NCBI RefSeq assembly: GCF_042685745.1
Contig: NZ_JBHUNT010000001.1
Span: 4,216,001 to 4,280,000, forward strand
Length of the DNA stretch: 64,000 bases
Direction: 5' to 3'
Source of the DNA: Prauserella_A oleivorans
GTDB taxonomy: Bacteria; Actinomycetota; Actinomycetes; Mycobacteriales; Pseudonocardiaceae
Shown here: one piece after another, positions 18,417-27,314 of the stretch
How positions within the stretch are numbered: the first letter of the stretch is position 1
How the letters are laid out: every line of letters starts with the position of its first letter
Made by a program: the position numbers and the translations under genes
Notes under the pieces: model-generated
Databases searched by the model: none
Told to the model about the DNA's origin: nothing
The model's input: only the letters and a program-made list of their open reading frames with translations

Positions 18417-20036
18417 CTACGCTTTCAGCAAATCGGCGGCGGGCTCGTGCTCGGCCGCGTGCCGCTGGGCCCACGGATAGTCCGGTTTGCCGCTCGGCAG
18501 CCGGGCGATCTCGGCGACGATCCAGATGCTGCGCGGCACCTTGTAGCCGGCGATCTCGGTGCGCACGTGTGCGTCGAGTGCGGTGAGGTCGAGGGTGCGC
18601 CCGGCGCGGGGTTGCACGATGGCACCGACACGCTGTCCGAGCCGGCCGTCGGGGACGCCGATGACGAGGGCGTCGAAGACGTCGGGGTGCGACTTCAGCG
18701 CGCCCTCGACCTCCTCGGGGAACACCTTCTCGCCGCCGGTGTTCACGCACTGCGAACCCCGGCCGAGCAACGTGACGGTGCCGTCGTCCTCGTAGCGGGC
18801 ATAGTCGCCGGGAACGACGTACCGCACGCCGTCCACCTCGACGAAGATCGTTTCGCTCTTGGCCGGATCCTTGTAGTAGCCGAGCGGCACGTGACCACGC
18901 CTGCCGATGCGCCCCACCGCTCCCGGTTCGGCGGGCACGACTCCGCCGTCGTCGTCGAGAAGCACCGCGTCCTTGCCGAAGTTCACCCGCGGACCGGCGG
19001 AATGGTCGGCGTCCTTGGCCATCATGCCGATACCGGTGAAGCCGCTCTCGGAGGAGCCGATGGCGTCGGTGAGGACCACGTTCGGGAACGTGGCGAGGTA
19101 CTCCTGCTTGACCGACTGCGAGAACAACGCGGCATGGCTGGAGACCGCGACGAGCGAGGACGCGTCGTAGCCGTTGCCGTGGTAGGCATCGAGCAGCGGC
19201 CGGGCCATGGCGTCACCGACGATGGTGAGCACATTGACCTTGTGCCGCTCCACGGCCCGCCACACCTCGTCGGGATCGAACTGCGGGACGAACACCACCG
19301 TGCCGCCCGCGAACAGCGCCCCGAAAGCCGCCCACTGCGCCGCGCCGTGGATGAGGGGCGCCACGGGGAGCCGCACGAGCGCGCCCTGCCTGCCCTGCTC
19401 GGCCAGGGTCCACTCGTCGGGCACGTACTCGCCGGTGACGAAGTCGATGCCGCCACCGAGTGCACGGAAGACGTCCTCGTGCCGCCACATGACGCCCTTG
19501 GGGTAACCCGTGGTGCCGCCCGTGTAGAGGATGTAGAGGTCGTCGCCGCTGCGCTCGCCGAATCCTCGCTCGGGCGAGCCCGCCGCGATCGCCTCTTCGT
19601 AGGGCACGCCGCCGTGGGCCGCGAAGTCGGCGTCACTGCCGTCCTCGACGACTAAAACGTGTTTCAGAGTTGGCGCACCGGGCAGCACCGCGGCCACCCT
19701 CTCGGAGTAGTGCCTCTCGTGGACGAGAGCCACCAGATCGGCATTGGTGAACAAGTAGGCGAGTTCGCTCTCCACATACCGGTAGTTGACGTTGATCGCG
19801 ATGGCGCGGAGCTTGTACGCCGCGAACATCGTTTCGATCATCTCGAGTGAATTCCTGGAGTACACGCCGATGTGGTCGCCCTGGCCGATGCCCTGCTCGG
19901 CGAGATGGTGGGCGAGCCGGTTGGCGCGCTCGTCCAGTTCGGCATAGGTGAGGAGCCGGTCACCGCAGATGACCGCGGTGCGATCCGGCACGACGTCGAC
20001 GGCGTGCTCCAGCAGGTCCGCGATGTTGAAGGCCAC
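18417..20036 (-). CDS. fadD19: Steroid side-chain acyl-CoA synthetase
   Basis: A 539-residue adenylate-forming enzyme. It carries the P-loop YTGGTTGYPKGV, the core motif GYYKDPAKSET, YVVPGDYARYEDDGT with LGRGSQCVNTGGEKVFPEE (A8 hinge), and the C-terminal Lys in PSGKPDYPW. The sequence follows FadD19 (Rv3515c), which activates the C26 carboxylate of 3-oxo-cholestenoic acid as the CoA thioester and is needed for branched sterol side chains. The divergent pair fadD19/echA19 is the same as in Mycobacterium tuberculosis. The start is GTG 20036; a KstR box ends 10 bp upstream of it. The nitronate monooxygenase gene follows in the same operon. Confidence 0.93.
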   Translation of the reverse strand: MAFNIADLLEHAVDVVPDRTAVICGDRLLTYAELDERANRLAHHLAEQGIGQGDHIGVYSRNSLEMIETMFAAYKLRAIAINVNYRYVESELAYLFTNADLVALVHERHYSERVAAVLPGAPTLKHVLVVEDGSDADFAAHGGVPYEEAIAAGSPERGFGERSGDDLYILYTGGTTGYPKGVMWRHEDVFRALGGGIDFVTGEYVPDEWTLAEQGRQGALVRLPVAPLIHGAAQWAAFGALFAGGTVVFVPQFDPDEVWRAVERHKVNVLTIVGDAMARPLLDAYHGNGYDASSLVAVSSHAALFSQSVKQEYLATFPNVVLTDAIGSSESGFTGIGMMAKDADHSAGPRVNFGKDAVLLDDDGGVVPAEPGAVGRIGRRGHVPLGYYKDPAKSETIFVEVDGVRYVVPGDYARYEDDGTVTLLGRGSQCVNTGGEKVFPEEVEGALKSHPDVFDALVIGVPDGRLGQRVGAIVQPRAGRTLDLTALDAHVRTEIAGYKVPRSIWIVAEIARLPSGKPDYPWAQRHAAEHEPAADLLKA

Positions 20037-20046
20037 GAGAACAAAC

Positions 20047-20060
20047 TAGAACATGTTATT
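20047..20060. promoter_or_regulatory. KstR operator between fadD19 and echA19
   Basis: TAGAACATGTTATT carries the AAC-N2-GTT core of the KstR operator. It lies between the two start codons and can control both. Confidence 0.85.
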
Positions 20061-20105
20061 GTTCTGGGCAATGGAGCAGTCGATTTCTCCGACCGAGAGG
20101 CAGCG

Positions 20106-20894
20106 ATGACACAGGCGCACGCTCTGGTGGAACAACGCGGGCACACGCTCGTGGTGACGATGAACCGGCCGCAGGCTCGCAACGCGCTCAGCGGCGAGAT
20201 GCTGGCGATCATGACCGAGGCCTGGGACCGCGTCGACACCGATCCGGAGATCCGCAGCTGTGTGCTGACCGGCGCGGGCGGGGCATTCTGCGCCGGCGCC
20301 GATCTGAAGGCGATGAACAGCCACAGCCCGTCGTCGTCGTTCGAGAAGCGGGCCTTCGACCCGAGCCGGATGGACGGCCTGCTCAAGGGCAGGAGACTGA
20401 CCAAGCCGCTCATCGCCGCGGTGGAAGGCCCCGCCATCGCGGGCGGCACGGAGATCCTGCAGGCCACCGACATCCGGATCGCCGGCGAGAGCGCCCGGTT
20501 CGGTGTGTCGGAGGCGAGGTGGGGGCTGTTCCCGCTCGGAGGGTCCGCGGTGCGCCTGCCCCGGCAGATCCCGTACACGGTCGCGGCCGAGATCCTGCTG
20601 ACGGGCAGGCACATCACGGCCGCCGAGGCCAAGGAGATCGGGCTGATCGGTCAGGTCGTGCCCGACGGCACCGCCCTCGACCGCGCCCTCGAGATCGCCG
20701 ACACGATCGCCGCCAACGGGCCGCTCGCGGTGCAGGCCATCCTGCGCACCATCCGCGACACCGAAGGCATGCACGAGGAGGAGGCGTTCAAGCTGGAATC
20801 GCAGTACGGGGTGGCCGTGTTCGCCAGCGAGGACGCCCAGGAAGGCCCGCGCGCCTTCGCCGAGAAGCGCACGCCGCGGTTCCGGGGGCGCTGA
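20106..20894 (+). CDS. echA19: Enoyl-CoA hydratase of sterol side-chain beta-oxidation
   Basis: A 262-residue crotonase. Oxyanion hole segments are AGGAFCAGADLKAM and VEGPAIAGGTEILQATDIRIAG; the catalytic region SEARWGLFPLGGSAVRLPRQI has the expected Glu. Length and context match EchA19 (Rv3516), which hydrates the double bond in the steroid side-chain enoyl-CoA at the C24 stage. It starts at ATG 20106, divergent from fadD19, and its stop is five bases from the end of the convergent acyl-CoA synthetase gene. Confidence 0.92.
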   Translation: MTQAHALVEQRGHTLVVTMNRPQARNALSGEMLAIMTEAWDRVDTDPEIRSCVLTGAGGAFCAGADLKAMNSHSPSSSFEKRAFDPSRMDGLLKGRRLTKPLIAAVEGPAIAGGTEILQATDIRIAGESARFGVSEARWGLFPLGGSAVRLPRQIPYTVAAEILLTGRHITAAEAKEIGLIGQVVPDGTALDRALEIADTIAANGPLAVQAILRTIRDTEGMHEEEAFKLESQYGVAVFASEDAQEGPRAFAEKRTPRFRGR

Positions 20895-20899
20895 CGAGC

Positions 20900-22477
20900 T
20901 CAGATGGCGCGGTCCCGGCCCTGCCAGTACGGGTCCCGCAGCGTGCGCTTGTAGAGCTTGCCGTTGGGATCGCGCGGCAGCTCGGCGTGATAGTCGATGC
21001 TCTTGGGCAGCTTGAACTTGGCCAGCCTGCCGCGCGCGTATTCGAGTAGCTCCTCGGTCAGCTCCGATGACGGTTCGACTCCCTCGGCGGGCTGCACGAC
21101 GGCCTTGATCTCCTCACCCCAGTCGTCGTGCGGCACGCCGAACACCGCGACGTCGGCGACCTTCGGATGCAGCACCAGCTCGTTCTCGATCTCGGCCGGA
21201 TAGATGTTCACACCACCGGAGATGATCATGTCGTTCTTGCGGTCGTGCAGGTACAGGTAGCCGTCCTCGTCGAGGTATCCGACGTCGCCGAGCGTGAACA
21301 GATCGCCCACGCGAGACCGCTCGGTCTTCTCCCGGTCGTTGTGGTATTCGAAGTTCGAGCCGCCCATGCGCATGTAGACGATGCCGGGCTCGCCCGGCGG
21401 CAGCTCGTTGCCGTCGTCGTCGAGCACCTTCACGGTCGAGTTCGGCCACGGCCTGCCCACCGACCCCGGCTTGCGCAGCCACTCCTCGCCGCTGATCACC
21501 GTGCCGCCGCCTTCGGTCGCGGCGTAGTACTCGGTGACCACCGGTCCCCACCACTCGAGCATGCGCCGCTTGATCTCCTGCGGGCACGGCGCCGCGCCGT
21601 GGATCATGACCCGCAGCGACGACACGTCGTAGCGCAGGCGCACCTCGTCCGGCAACGCCAGCAACCGGCGGAACTGTGTGGGCACCATGTGGCTGTGCGT
21701 CACCCGGTGGCGTTCGATGAGCCGCAGCATCTCCTCGGGATCCCAGCGATCCATGAGTACGGCGGGATGGCCCAGCTGGATCGAGATCGCGACGAAGTTG
21801 AGCACCGCCGTGTGGTACAGCGGCGAGCCGCAGAGGTGCACGTGGCCGTCGAACGGCGCGATGCCGAACAACGCGAAGAACGAGGTCGAGGCCACCGGAA
21901 CCGCGTCCGGGTCGGCGCCCGTCAGCGGCCGCCGCACTCCCTTGGGCCTGCCCGTGGTGCCCGAGGTGTAGAGCATCGGCGAGCCGGCGGTGCGCCGCTG
22001 GGGCCTGCCGTCGCCCTCCCCCGCCCCGAGTTCCTCGATGCGCCGGAAACCGAGGACCGCGCCGACCGCGAAGCGGGCGCGCGGGGAGATCCCGGCTTCG
22101 TCGGCCGCCGCGACCGCGACGGCGGCGAACCGCTCGTGCGCCAGGAAGGCCTTGGCGCCCGAATCGCGGAGGATGTAGGCGATCTCGGGCCCCACGAGGT
22201 GCCAGTTGGCCATCACGACGTAGAGCCCGGACTGGATCGCGGCGAAGTACGCGGCGACGAGTTCGACGCCGTTGGGCTGAAGCACGACGATCGCGTCGCC
22301 GGTCTCGAGACCGAGCGCCTGAAGGCCGCGGGCGTAGGAGTTGGCCTTGGCGGCGAGTTCGCCGTAGCTGACCTCGGTGCCGTCCGGGTCGACCATCGCG
22401 GTGAGCTCAGGACGCTCGGCGGCGATGTTCCACAGACCGATGGTCTCCGTCGTCGTCGGCGTGGTTGTTGAAGGCAT
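20900..22477 (-). CDS. Second acyl-CoA synthetase of the sterol island
   Basis: A 525-residue adenylate-forming ligase with P-loop YTSGTTGRPKGV, aromatic-pocket segment YYAATEGGGTVI, TLGDVGYLDEDGYLYLHDRKNDMIISGGVNIYPAEIE (core hinge) and a C-terminal PRDPNGKLYKRTL with the catalytic Lys. It is clearly different from FadD19 and FadD3; which steroid or fatty acid it activates is unknown. A KstR box precedes the ATG at 22477 by about 10 bp, so it is part of the regulon. Divergent from the DUF35 protein gene, convergent with echA19. Confidence 0.88.
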   Translation of the reverse strand: MPSTTTPTTTETIGLWNIAAERPELTAMVDPDGTEVSYGELAAKANSYARGLQALGLETGDAIVVLQPNGVELVAAYFAAIQSGLYVVMANWHLVGPEIAYILRDSGAKAFLAHERFAAVAVAAADEAGISPRARFAVGAVLGFRRIEELGAGEGDGRPQRRTAGSPMLYTSGTTGRPKGVRRPLTGADPDAVPVASTSFFALFGIAPFDGHVHLCGSPLYHTAVLNFVAISIQLGHPAVLMDRWDPEEMLRLIERHRVTHSHMVPTQFRRLLALPDEVRLRYDVSSLRVMIHGAAPCPQEIKRRMLEWWGPVVTEYYAATEGGGTVISGEEWLRKPGSVGRPWPNSTVKVLDDDGNELPPGEPGIVYMRMGGSNFEYHNDREKTERSRVGDLFTLGDVGYLDEDGYLYLHDRKNDMIISGGVNIYPAEIENELVLHPKVADVAVFGVPHDDWGEEIKAVVQPAEGVEPSSELTEELLEYARGRLAKFKLPKSIDYHAELPRDPNGKLYKRTLRDPYWQGRDRAI

Positions 22478-22487
22478 ATCGAAAATC

Positions 22488-22501
22488 TAGAACTGGTTTC
22501 A
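22488..22501. promoter_or_regulatory. KstR operator of the acyl-CoA synthetase gene
   Basis: TAGAACTGGTTTCA has the AAC-N2-GTT core 10 bp upstream of the leftward start at 22477. Confidence 0.75.
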
Positions 22502-22555
22502 ATAGGTGGCAAGGACATCCTTGTCGAACACCGTTGCGATGCTTGCTTAAGGACA

Positions 22556-22569
22556 AGGAACGTGTTTCA
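22556..22569. promoter_or_regulatory. KstR operator of the DUF35-ltp4-ltp3 operon
   Basis: AGGAACGTGTTTCA contains AAC-N2-GTT and ends nine bases before the GTG at 22579. Together with the box at 22488 it brackets the divergent promoter region. Confidence 0.8.
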
Positions 22570-22578
22570 CTTCTGACC

Positions 22579-23574
22579 GTGACTGCTCTCGAATCCGAGA
22601 CACCGCTGTCCGCCCCGCTCGACGTGGGGTTCGACTACACCCGCTCGGTCGGCCCGGTCCTCGGCCGCTTCGTCAACGCCCTGCGCGAACGGCGCATCGT
22701 CGGCGTGCGGGGCTCCGACGGCCGGGTGCACGTCCCGCCCGTGGAGTACGACCCGGTGACCGCCGAGGCGCTCACCGAGTTCGTCGACGTGGCCGACGAG
22801 GGCACCGTCCAGTCGTGGTCGTGGGTGGCCGAGCCACTGGCGGGACAGCCGATCCAGCGGCCGTTCGCCTGGGCGCTGATCACCCTGGACGGCGCGCACA
22901 CCGCCCTGCTCCACGCCGTCGACGCCGGCTCCCCCGACGCCGTCCGCACGGGAATGCGCGTCCGCGCCCGGTGGGCCGACGAGCCGGTCGGGCACATCCG
23001 CGACATCGCCTACTTCGTGAGCACCGAGTCGCCGCCGCCGGATCCGGCTCCCACACCGCCCCCGCCTCCGGTCGCGACCCGCGAGGAGGGCGCGCCGGTG
23101 AGCACGATCGTCACCCCCATCCACCTCGGCTACGAGCATTCGGCCTCGCCCGAGGAGAGCCGCTATCTGCGCGGCCTCGCCGAAGGCAGGCTGCTCGGGC
23201 AGCGCTGCCCGGCCTGCGGCAAGGTCTACATCCCACCGCGCGGCGCCTGCCCCACCGACGGCGTGCCGACCACCGACGAGGTCGAGCTGCCGGACACCGG
23301 GATCGTCACGACGTTCTGCATCGTCAACGTGCCGTTCCTCGGCCAGCGCATCACGCCGCCCTACGTCGCGGCCTACATCCTGCTCGACGGCGCCGACATC
23401 GCGTTCCTGCACCTCGTCCTCGGCTGTGCGGCCTCGGAGGTGCGGATGGGCATGCGGGTGCGCGCCGCATGGCGGCCACGCGAGGAATGGTCGACGACGC
23501 TCGAGAACATCGCGCACTTCGAACCGACCGGCGAGCCCGACGCGCCGTACGAATCCTTCGCCCACCACCTGTGA
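22579..23574 (+). CDS. Two-domain DUF35/OB-fold protein (Rv3521-like)
   Basis: A 331-residue protein made of two DUF35 OB-fold units. The N-terminal unit (about 10-150: LGRFVNALRERRIVGVRGSDG, then TVQSWSWVAEP) has no zinc ribbon. A Pro-rich linker (about 152-170) leads to the C-terminal unit (about 180-331), which has the rubredoxin-like ribbon RCPACGKVYIPPRGACPTDG with three Cys. DUF35 proteins are partners of thiolase-fold enzymes. The gene order DUF35-thiolase-thiolase equals Rv3521-ltp4-ltp3 of M. tuberculosis, genes linked to degrading sterol side chains, in Rhodococcus the C24-branched ones. The start is GTG 22579 just after the KstR box; the frame is open further upstream, through the operator. 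Confidence 0.87.
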   Translation: MTALESETPLSAPLDVGFDYTRSVGPVLGRFVNALRERRIVGVRGSDGRVHVPPVEYDPVTAEALTEFVDVADEGTVQSWSWVAEPLAGQPIQRPFAWALITLDGAHTALLHAVDAGSPDAVRTGMRVRARWADEPVGHIRDIAYFVSTESPPPDPAPTPPPPPVATREEGAPVSTIVTPIHLGYEHSASPEESRYLRGLAEGRLLGQRCPACGKVYIPPRGACPTDGVPTTDEVELPDTGIVTTFCIVNVPFLGQRITPPYVAAYILLDGADIAFLHLVLGCAASEVRMGMRVRAAWRPREEWSTTLENIAHFEPTGEPDAPYESFAHHL

Positions 23575-23584
23575 GGGGTCACTG

Positions 23585-24637
23585 ATGACTGATGTTGCGG
23601 TGGTCGCGTTCGCCCAGGCACCGAGCGTGCGGCGAACCCACGGGACCACCAACGGCGTCGAGATGCTGGTGCCGATCTTCAAGGAGGTCTACCAGCGAAC
23701 CGGATTGTCCAAGAAGGACATCGGGTTCTGGTGCTCGGGTTCCTCGGACTACCTGGCGGGCCGGGCGTTCTCGTTCATCTCCGCCATCGACGCGATCGGC
23801 GCGTTCCCGCCGATCCACGAGTCGCATGTGGAGATGGACGCCGCCTGGGCGCTCTACGAGGCGTGGCTGAAGATCCGGATGGGTGAGGTGGACACCGCGC
23901 TCGTGTACGGCTTCGGCAAGTCGTCGGCCGGCGAACTGCGGCGAGTCCTGGCACTGCAACTCGACCCGTACGTCACCGCGCCGCTGTGGCCGGACTCGGT
24001 CGGTATCGCCGGGCTGCAGGCACGGCTCGGCCTGGAGGCCGGGCTGTGGAGCGAGAAGGACCTCGCCGAGGTCGCCGCCCGCAGCAGGCGCGACGCGACG
24101 GGGAACCCGTGCGCGCAGGTGGGTGGCCAGGTCGAGGCGGCGGAGCTGCTGGAGTCCCCGGTGGTGGCCGACCCGCTGCGCGCCCACGACATCGCACCCG
24201 TCTCCGACGGTGCGGCGGTGATCGTGCTCGCCTCCGCCGAGCGGGCCCGTGACCTCATCGAGCGGCCCGCCGTCATCACCGGCATCGAGCACCGGATCGA
24301 GACGCCGGCACTCGGAGCACGGGACCTCACCCGCTCGCCGTCCACCGCGGCCGCGGGCGCGGCGGCCGGCGCCACGAACGTCGAGGTGGCCGAACTGCAC
24401 GCGCCGTTCACCCACCAGGAGCTGATCGTCCGCGACGCACTGGGCCTCGGCGACGACGTCCGGATCAACCCGTCGGGTGGCGCGCTGACGGGCAACCCGA
24501 TGTTCGCCGCCGGTCTCGTCCGGATCGGTGAGGCCGCCCGCCGCATCCACTCCGGCGACGCGACGCGCGCGCTGGCACACGCGACCAGCGGGCCCGCGTT
24601 GCAGCAGAACCTGGTGGCCGTCCTGGAGAGGGGCTGA
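23585..24637 (+). CDS. ltp4: Thiolase-fold lipid-transfer protein/aldolase, Ltp4 type
   Basis: A 350-residue thiolase-superfamily protein related to Rv3522 (354 aa). The active-site Cys region of true thiolases is replaced (FPPIHESHVEMDAAWALYEAWL), so it should not do thiolysis; the C-terminal region keeps RINPSGGALTGNPMFAAGLVRIGEAA. In Rhodococcus, Ltp3 and Ltp4 act as aldol-lyases that split off C24-branched side-chain pieces. Ten bases separate it from the DUF35 gene, which probably supplies its OB-fold partner domain. It starts at ATG 23585 and is followed by ltp3 one base after its stop. Confidence 0.87.
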   Translation: MTDVAVVAFAQAPSVRRTHGTTNGVEMLVPIFKEVYQRTGLSKKDIGFWCSGSSDYLAGRAFSFISAIDAIGAFPPIHESHVEMDAAWALYEAWLKIRMGEVDTALVYGFGKSSAGELRRVLALQLDPYVTAPLWPDSVGIAGLQARLGLEAGLWSEKDLAEVAARSRRDATGNPCAQVGGQVEAAELLESPVVADPLRAHDIAPVSDGAAVIVLASAERARDLIERPAVITGIEHRIETPALGARDLTRSPSTAAAGAAAGATNVEVAELHAPFTHQELIVRDALGLGDDVRINPSGGALTGNPMFAAGLVRIGEAARRIHSGDATRALAHATSGPALQQNLVAVLERG

Positions 24638-24638
24638 G

Positions 24639-25799
24639 ATGGGCAAGCAACTCGCCGCGGTGCTCGGCACCGGACAGACGCACCACCGTGCCAAGCGCAC
24701 CGACGTGTCGATGGCCGGGCTCGTCCGTGAGGCCGTCGACCGCGCCATGGCCGACGCGCAGGTGGACTGGGATGACATCGACGCCGTCGTGGTCGGCAAG
24801 GCACCCGACCTGTTCGAGGGCGTGATGATGCCGGAGCTGTTCCTCGCCGACGCCCTCGGCGCCAACGGCAAACCGCTGCTGCGCGTGCACACGGCCGGAT
24901 CGGTCGGCGGGTCGACGGCGCTGGTGGCGGCCAGCCTCGTGCAGTCGGGTGTGCACCGGCGGGTGCTCACGGTGGCGTACGAGAAGCAGTCGGAGTCCAA
25001 CGCGATGTGGGCGCTGTCGATCCGCGTGCCTTTCTCGATGCCGGTCGGCGCCGGTGCGGGCGGCTACTTCGCGCCCCACGTGCGCTCCTACATCCGCCGC
25101 TCGGGCGCTCCGGAGCACATCGGTGCGATCGTCGCGGCGAAGGACCGGCGCAACGGCGCGCTCAACCCCTACGCCCACCTGCGGCAGTCCGACATCACCG
25201 TCGAATCGGTGCAGGCGTCGCAGATGCTGTGGGACCCCATCCGCTACGACGAGACCTGCCCGTCCTCCGACGGGGCGTGCGCGCTGGTGATCGGCGACGA
25301 GGCGGCCGGCGACGCGGTGCCGGGCGGTGCCGCGTGGATCCACGCCACCGCCATGCGCACCGAGCCGACGACGTTCGCCGGGCGCGACCAGGTGAACCCG
25401 CGAGCGGGGCGCGACGCCGCGGCGGCCCTGTGGCGGGAGGCAGGTGTCGCCGACCCGCTGTCCGAAGTAGATGCCGCGGAGATCTACGTGCCGTTCTCGT
25501 GGTTCGAGCCGATGTGGCTGGAGAATCTCGGCTTCGCCGCCGAGGGTGCGGGCTGGAAGCTCACCGAGGCCGGCGAGACGGCCCTCGGCGGCAGGTTGCC
25601 GGTCAACCCGTCGGGGGGTGTGCTCTCGTCCAACCCCATCGGCGCGTCCGGGATGCTCCGGTTCTCCGAGGCCGCCAAGCAGGTGATGGGCCGGGCCGGT
25701 GACTACCAGGTCGACGGCGCCCGGCTCGCGCTCGGACACGCCTACGGCGGTGGTTCGCAGTACTTCGCCATGTGGCTGGTGGGCGCGGCGAAACCGTAG
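24639..25799 (+). CDS. ltp3: Thiolase-fold lipid-transfer protein/aldolase, Ltp3 type
   Basis: A 386-residue thiolase-fold protein like Rv3523. The N-terminal half has VHTAGSVGGSTALVAASLVQSG where thiolases carry the nucleophilic Cys-Gly-Ser (here the Cys is absent). The C-terminal half has AEIYVPFSWFEPMWLENLGF, LPVNPSGGVLSSNPIGASGMLRFSEA and GHAYGGGSQYFAMW. These features fit an aldolase rather than a thiolase. It is the last gene of the DUF35-ltp4-ltp3 operon (ATG 24639, one base after the ltp4 stop). A 21-bp repeat array and two palindromes lie downstream, before convergent cyp125. Confidence 0.87.
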   Translation: MGKQLAAVLGTGQTHHRAKRTDVSMAGLVREAVDRAMADAQVDWDDIDAVVVGKAPDLFEGVMMPELFLADALGANGKPLLRVHTAGSVGGSTALVAASLVQSGVHRRVLTVAYEKQSESNAMWALSIRVPFSMPVGAGAGGYFAPHVRSYIRRSGAPEHIGAIVAAKDRRNGALNPYAHLRQSDITVESVQASQMLWDPIRYDETCPSSDGACALVIGDEAAGDAVPGGAAWIHATAMRTEPTTFAGRDQVNPRAGRDAAAALWREAGVADPLSEVDAAEIYVPFSWFEPMWLENLGFAAEGAGWKLTEAGETALGGRLPVNPSGGVLSSNPIGASGMLRFSEAAKQVMGRAGDYQVDGARLALGHAYGGGSQYFAMWLVGAAKP

Positions 25800-25900
25800 G
25801 AGGCGGTACGGGAAGGGTGCGGCGAGCCCGTCGCCGGACCCTTTGGCCTGAGGCGGTTTTGTCCGCATGCCGCCCGTGGACGCCGGACACGCCGACGGCG

Positions 25901-26005
25901 GACACCGCTACGGGAACGGCAGATACGGCGACGCGAACCGCGGACACCGCTACGGGAACGGCAGACACGGCTACCCGAACCGCAGACACGGCGACGCGAA
26001 TCGCA
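25901..26005. repeat. 21-bp tandem repeat array between ltp3 and cyp125
   Basis: Five consecutive 21-bp units begin at 25901, 25922, 25943, 25964 and 25985. Each starts with GACAC (GATAC in the second) and keeps the core GNNACNNGAAYCGC or a close variant. A shorter 15-bp unit precedes at 25886 and a truncated one follows at 26006. The array lies between two convergent gene ends. Open frames cross it on both strands, with 7-residue periodicity, but none has a credible start or family, so I treat it as non-coding. Confidence 0.8.
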
Positions 26006-26010
26006 GACAC

Positions 26011-26047
26011 GGCTGCCCGGGCAGCCGCGGCGGCTGCCCGGGCAGCC
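26011..26047. terminator. Two copies of a 16-bp palindrome, likely bidirectional terminator
   Basis: GGCTGCCCGGGCAGCC occurs at 26011-26026 and again at 26032-26047, five bases apart. Each copy is a perfect palindrome. They stand at the end of the repeat array, 15 bases beyond the cyp125 stop codon, where terminators for both convergent genes are expected. Confidence 0.6.
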
Positions 26048-26061
26048 GGAGGGAGCGCGCC

Positions 26062-27288
26062 CTATTCGTAGGCGACCCGGTAGTGCTTGATGCCGTTGAG
26101 CCAGCCGGAGCGCAAGCGGTCCGGTGGTGAGAGCTCCCGGATGTTCGGCATCTCGTCGGCGATCGCGTTGAACATGAGGTCGATCTCCAGGCGCGCGAGG
26201 TTCGCGCCGATGCAGTAGTGCGCGCCCGTGCCGCCGAAGCCGACGTGTGGGTTGGGGTCGCGCAGCACGTCGAAGCGTTCCGGCTCGTCGAACACCTCGG
26301 GGTCGAAGTTGGCGGAGCTGTAGAACATGCCCACCCGGTCGCCCTTGCGGATGTGCTGGCCACCGAGCTCGGTGTCGGCTGTCGCCGTGCGCTGGAAGGC
26401 CACCACCGGGGTCGACCAGCGCACGATCTCGTCGGGTGCGGTCTTCGGCCGCTGCTGCTTGTAGAGCTCCCACTGCTCGGGGTGGTCGAGGAAAGCCTTC
26501 ATGCCGTGGGTGATGGCGTTGCGGGTGGTCTCGTTGCCGGCGACCGACAGCAGGATGACGAAGAACCCGAACTCGTCGGAGGCGAGCGACTCACCGTCCA
26601 CATCGGCCTGGACGAGTTTGGTGACGATGTCGTCGGCAGGGTGCTGCCTGCGCTGCTCGGCCATGGTGAACGCGTAACCCACGAGCTCGGCGGAGGCCGC
26701 GACCGGGTCGACCTCGTACTCGGGGTCGTCGTAGCCGATCATCTGGTTGGACCAGTCGAAGATCTTGAGCCGGTCCTCCTGCGGGATGCCGATCAGTTCG
26801 GCGATGGCCTGCAGCGGCAGCTCGCACGCGACGTCCTGGACGAAGTCGCCCGAGCCCTTCGCCTTGGCCTCGTGCACGATCCGCGCCGCGCGCTCGCGCA
26901 GCGCATCCTCCAGCTTGCCGATGGCCCGCGGCGTGAAGCCCTTGGAGACGATGCGCCGCAGCTTGGTGTGCTGGGGTGCGTCCATGTTGAGCAGGACGAG
27001 CCGGTTGGCGTTGAGCCCGTCCTCGTCCATGTTCTCGTCGAACCGGATGATGGCGGTCTTCTCCTGGGAAGAGAACAGCTCGCTGTCCTTGGAGACCGTC
27101 TTGACGTCTTCGTGCCGGGTCACCACCCAGAAGCCCTCGTCGCCGAACCCGGCCTTGTTGTAGGGCTGGGCGTTCCACCACACCGGTGCCGTGCGGCGCA
27201 GGAGCGTGAACTCCTCCAGTGGCAGCCGACGCGCGAGCAGGTCGGGGTCGGTGAAGTCGAATCCTGGGGGCAAGAGCGACGATGTCAT
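26062..27288 (-). CDS. cyp125: Cytochrome P450 CYP125, steroid C26 monooxygenase
   Basis: A 408-residue P450. The I-helix motif is LLSVAGNETTRN, the ExxR-region precedes FQRTATADTELGG, and the haem loop is FGGTGAHYCIGANLAR with Cys359 as haem ligand. The N-terminus (SLLPPGFDFTDPDLLARRLPLEEF) and the substrate region follow CYP125A1, which oxidises C26 of cholesterol and cholestenone stepwise to the carboxylic acid, the first step of side-chain degradation. ATG 27288 has GGAGG eight bases upstream. A KstR box lies 27 bp before it. In M. tuberculosis cyp125 heads the fadE28 operon; here it is a separate gene divergent from fadA5. Confidence 0.93.
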   Translation of the reverse strand: MTSSLLPPGFDFTDPDLLARRLPLEEFTLLRRTAPVWWNAQPYNKAGFGDEGFWVVTRHEDVKTVSKDSELFSSQEKTAIIRFDENMDEDGLNANRLVLLNMDAPQHTKLRRIVSKGFTPRAIGKLEDALRERAARIVHEAKAKGSGDFVQDVACELPLQAIAELIGIPQEDRLKIFDWSNQMIGYDDPEYEVDPVAASAELVGYAFTMAEQRRQHPADDIVTKLVQADVDGESLASDEFGFFVILLSVAGNETTRNAITHGMKAFLDHPEQWELYKQQRPKTAPDEIVRWSTPVVAFQRTATADTELGGQHIRKGDRVGMFYSSANFDPEVFDEPERFDVLRDPNPHVGFGGTGAHYCIGANLARLEIDLMFNAIADEMPNIRELSPPDRLRSGWLNGIKHYRVAYE

Positions 27289-27314
27289 GCGCCGTACCTC
27301 CGACAGCAGCGTCG

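Noticed and set aside
25772..26130. Open frames with heptapeptide repeats across the 21-bp array
   Set aside because: The 21-bp period leaves several frames open on both strands; none has a ribosome binding site or a known family, and the palindromes point to a non-coding junction.
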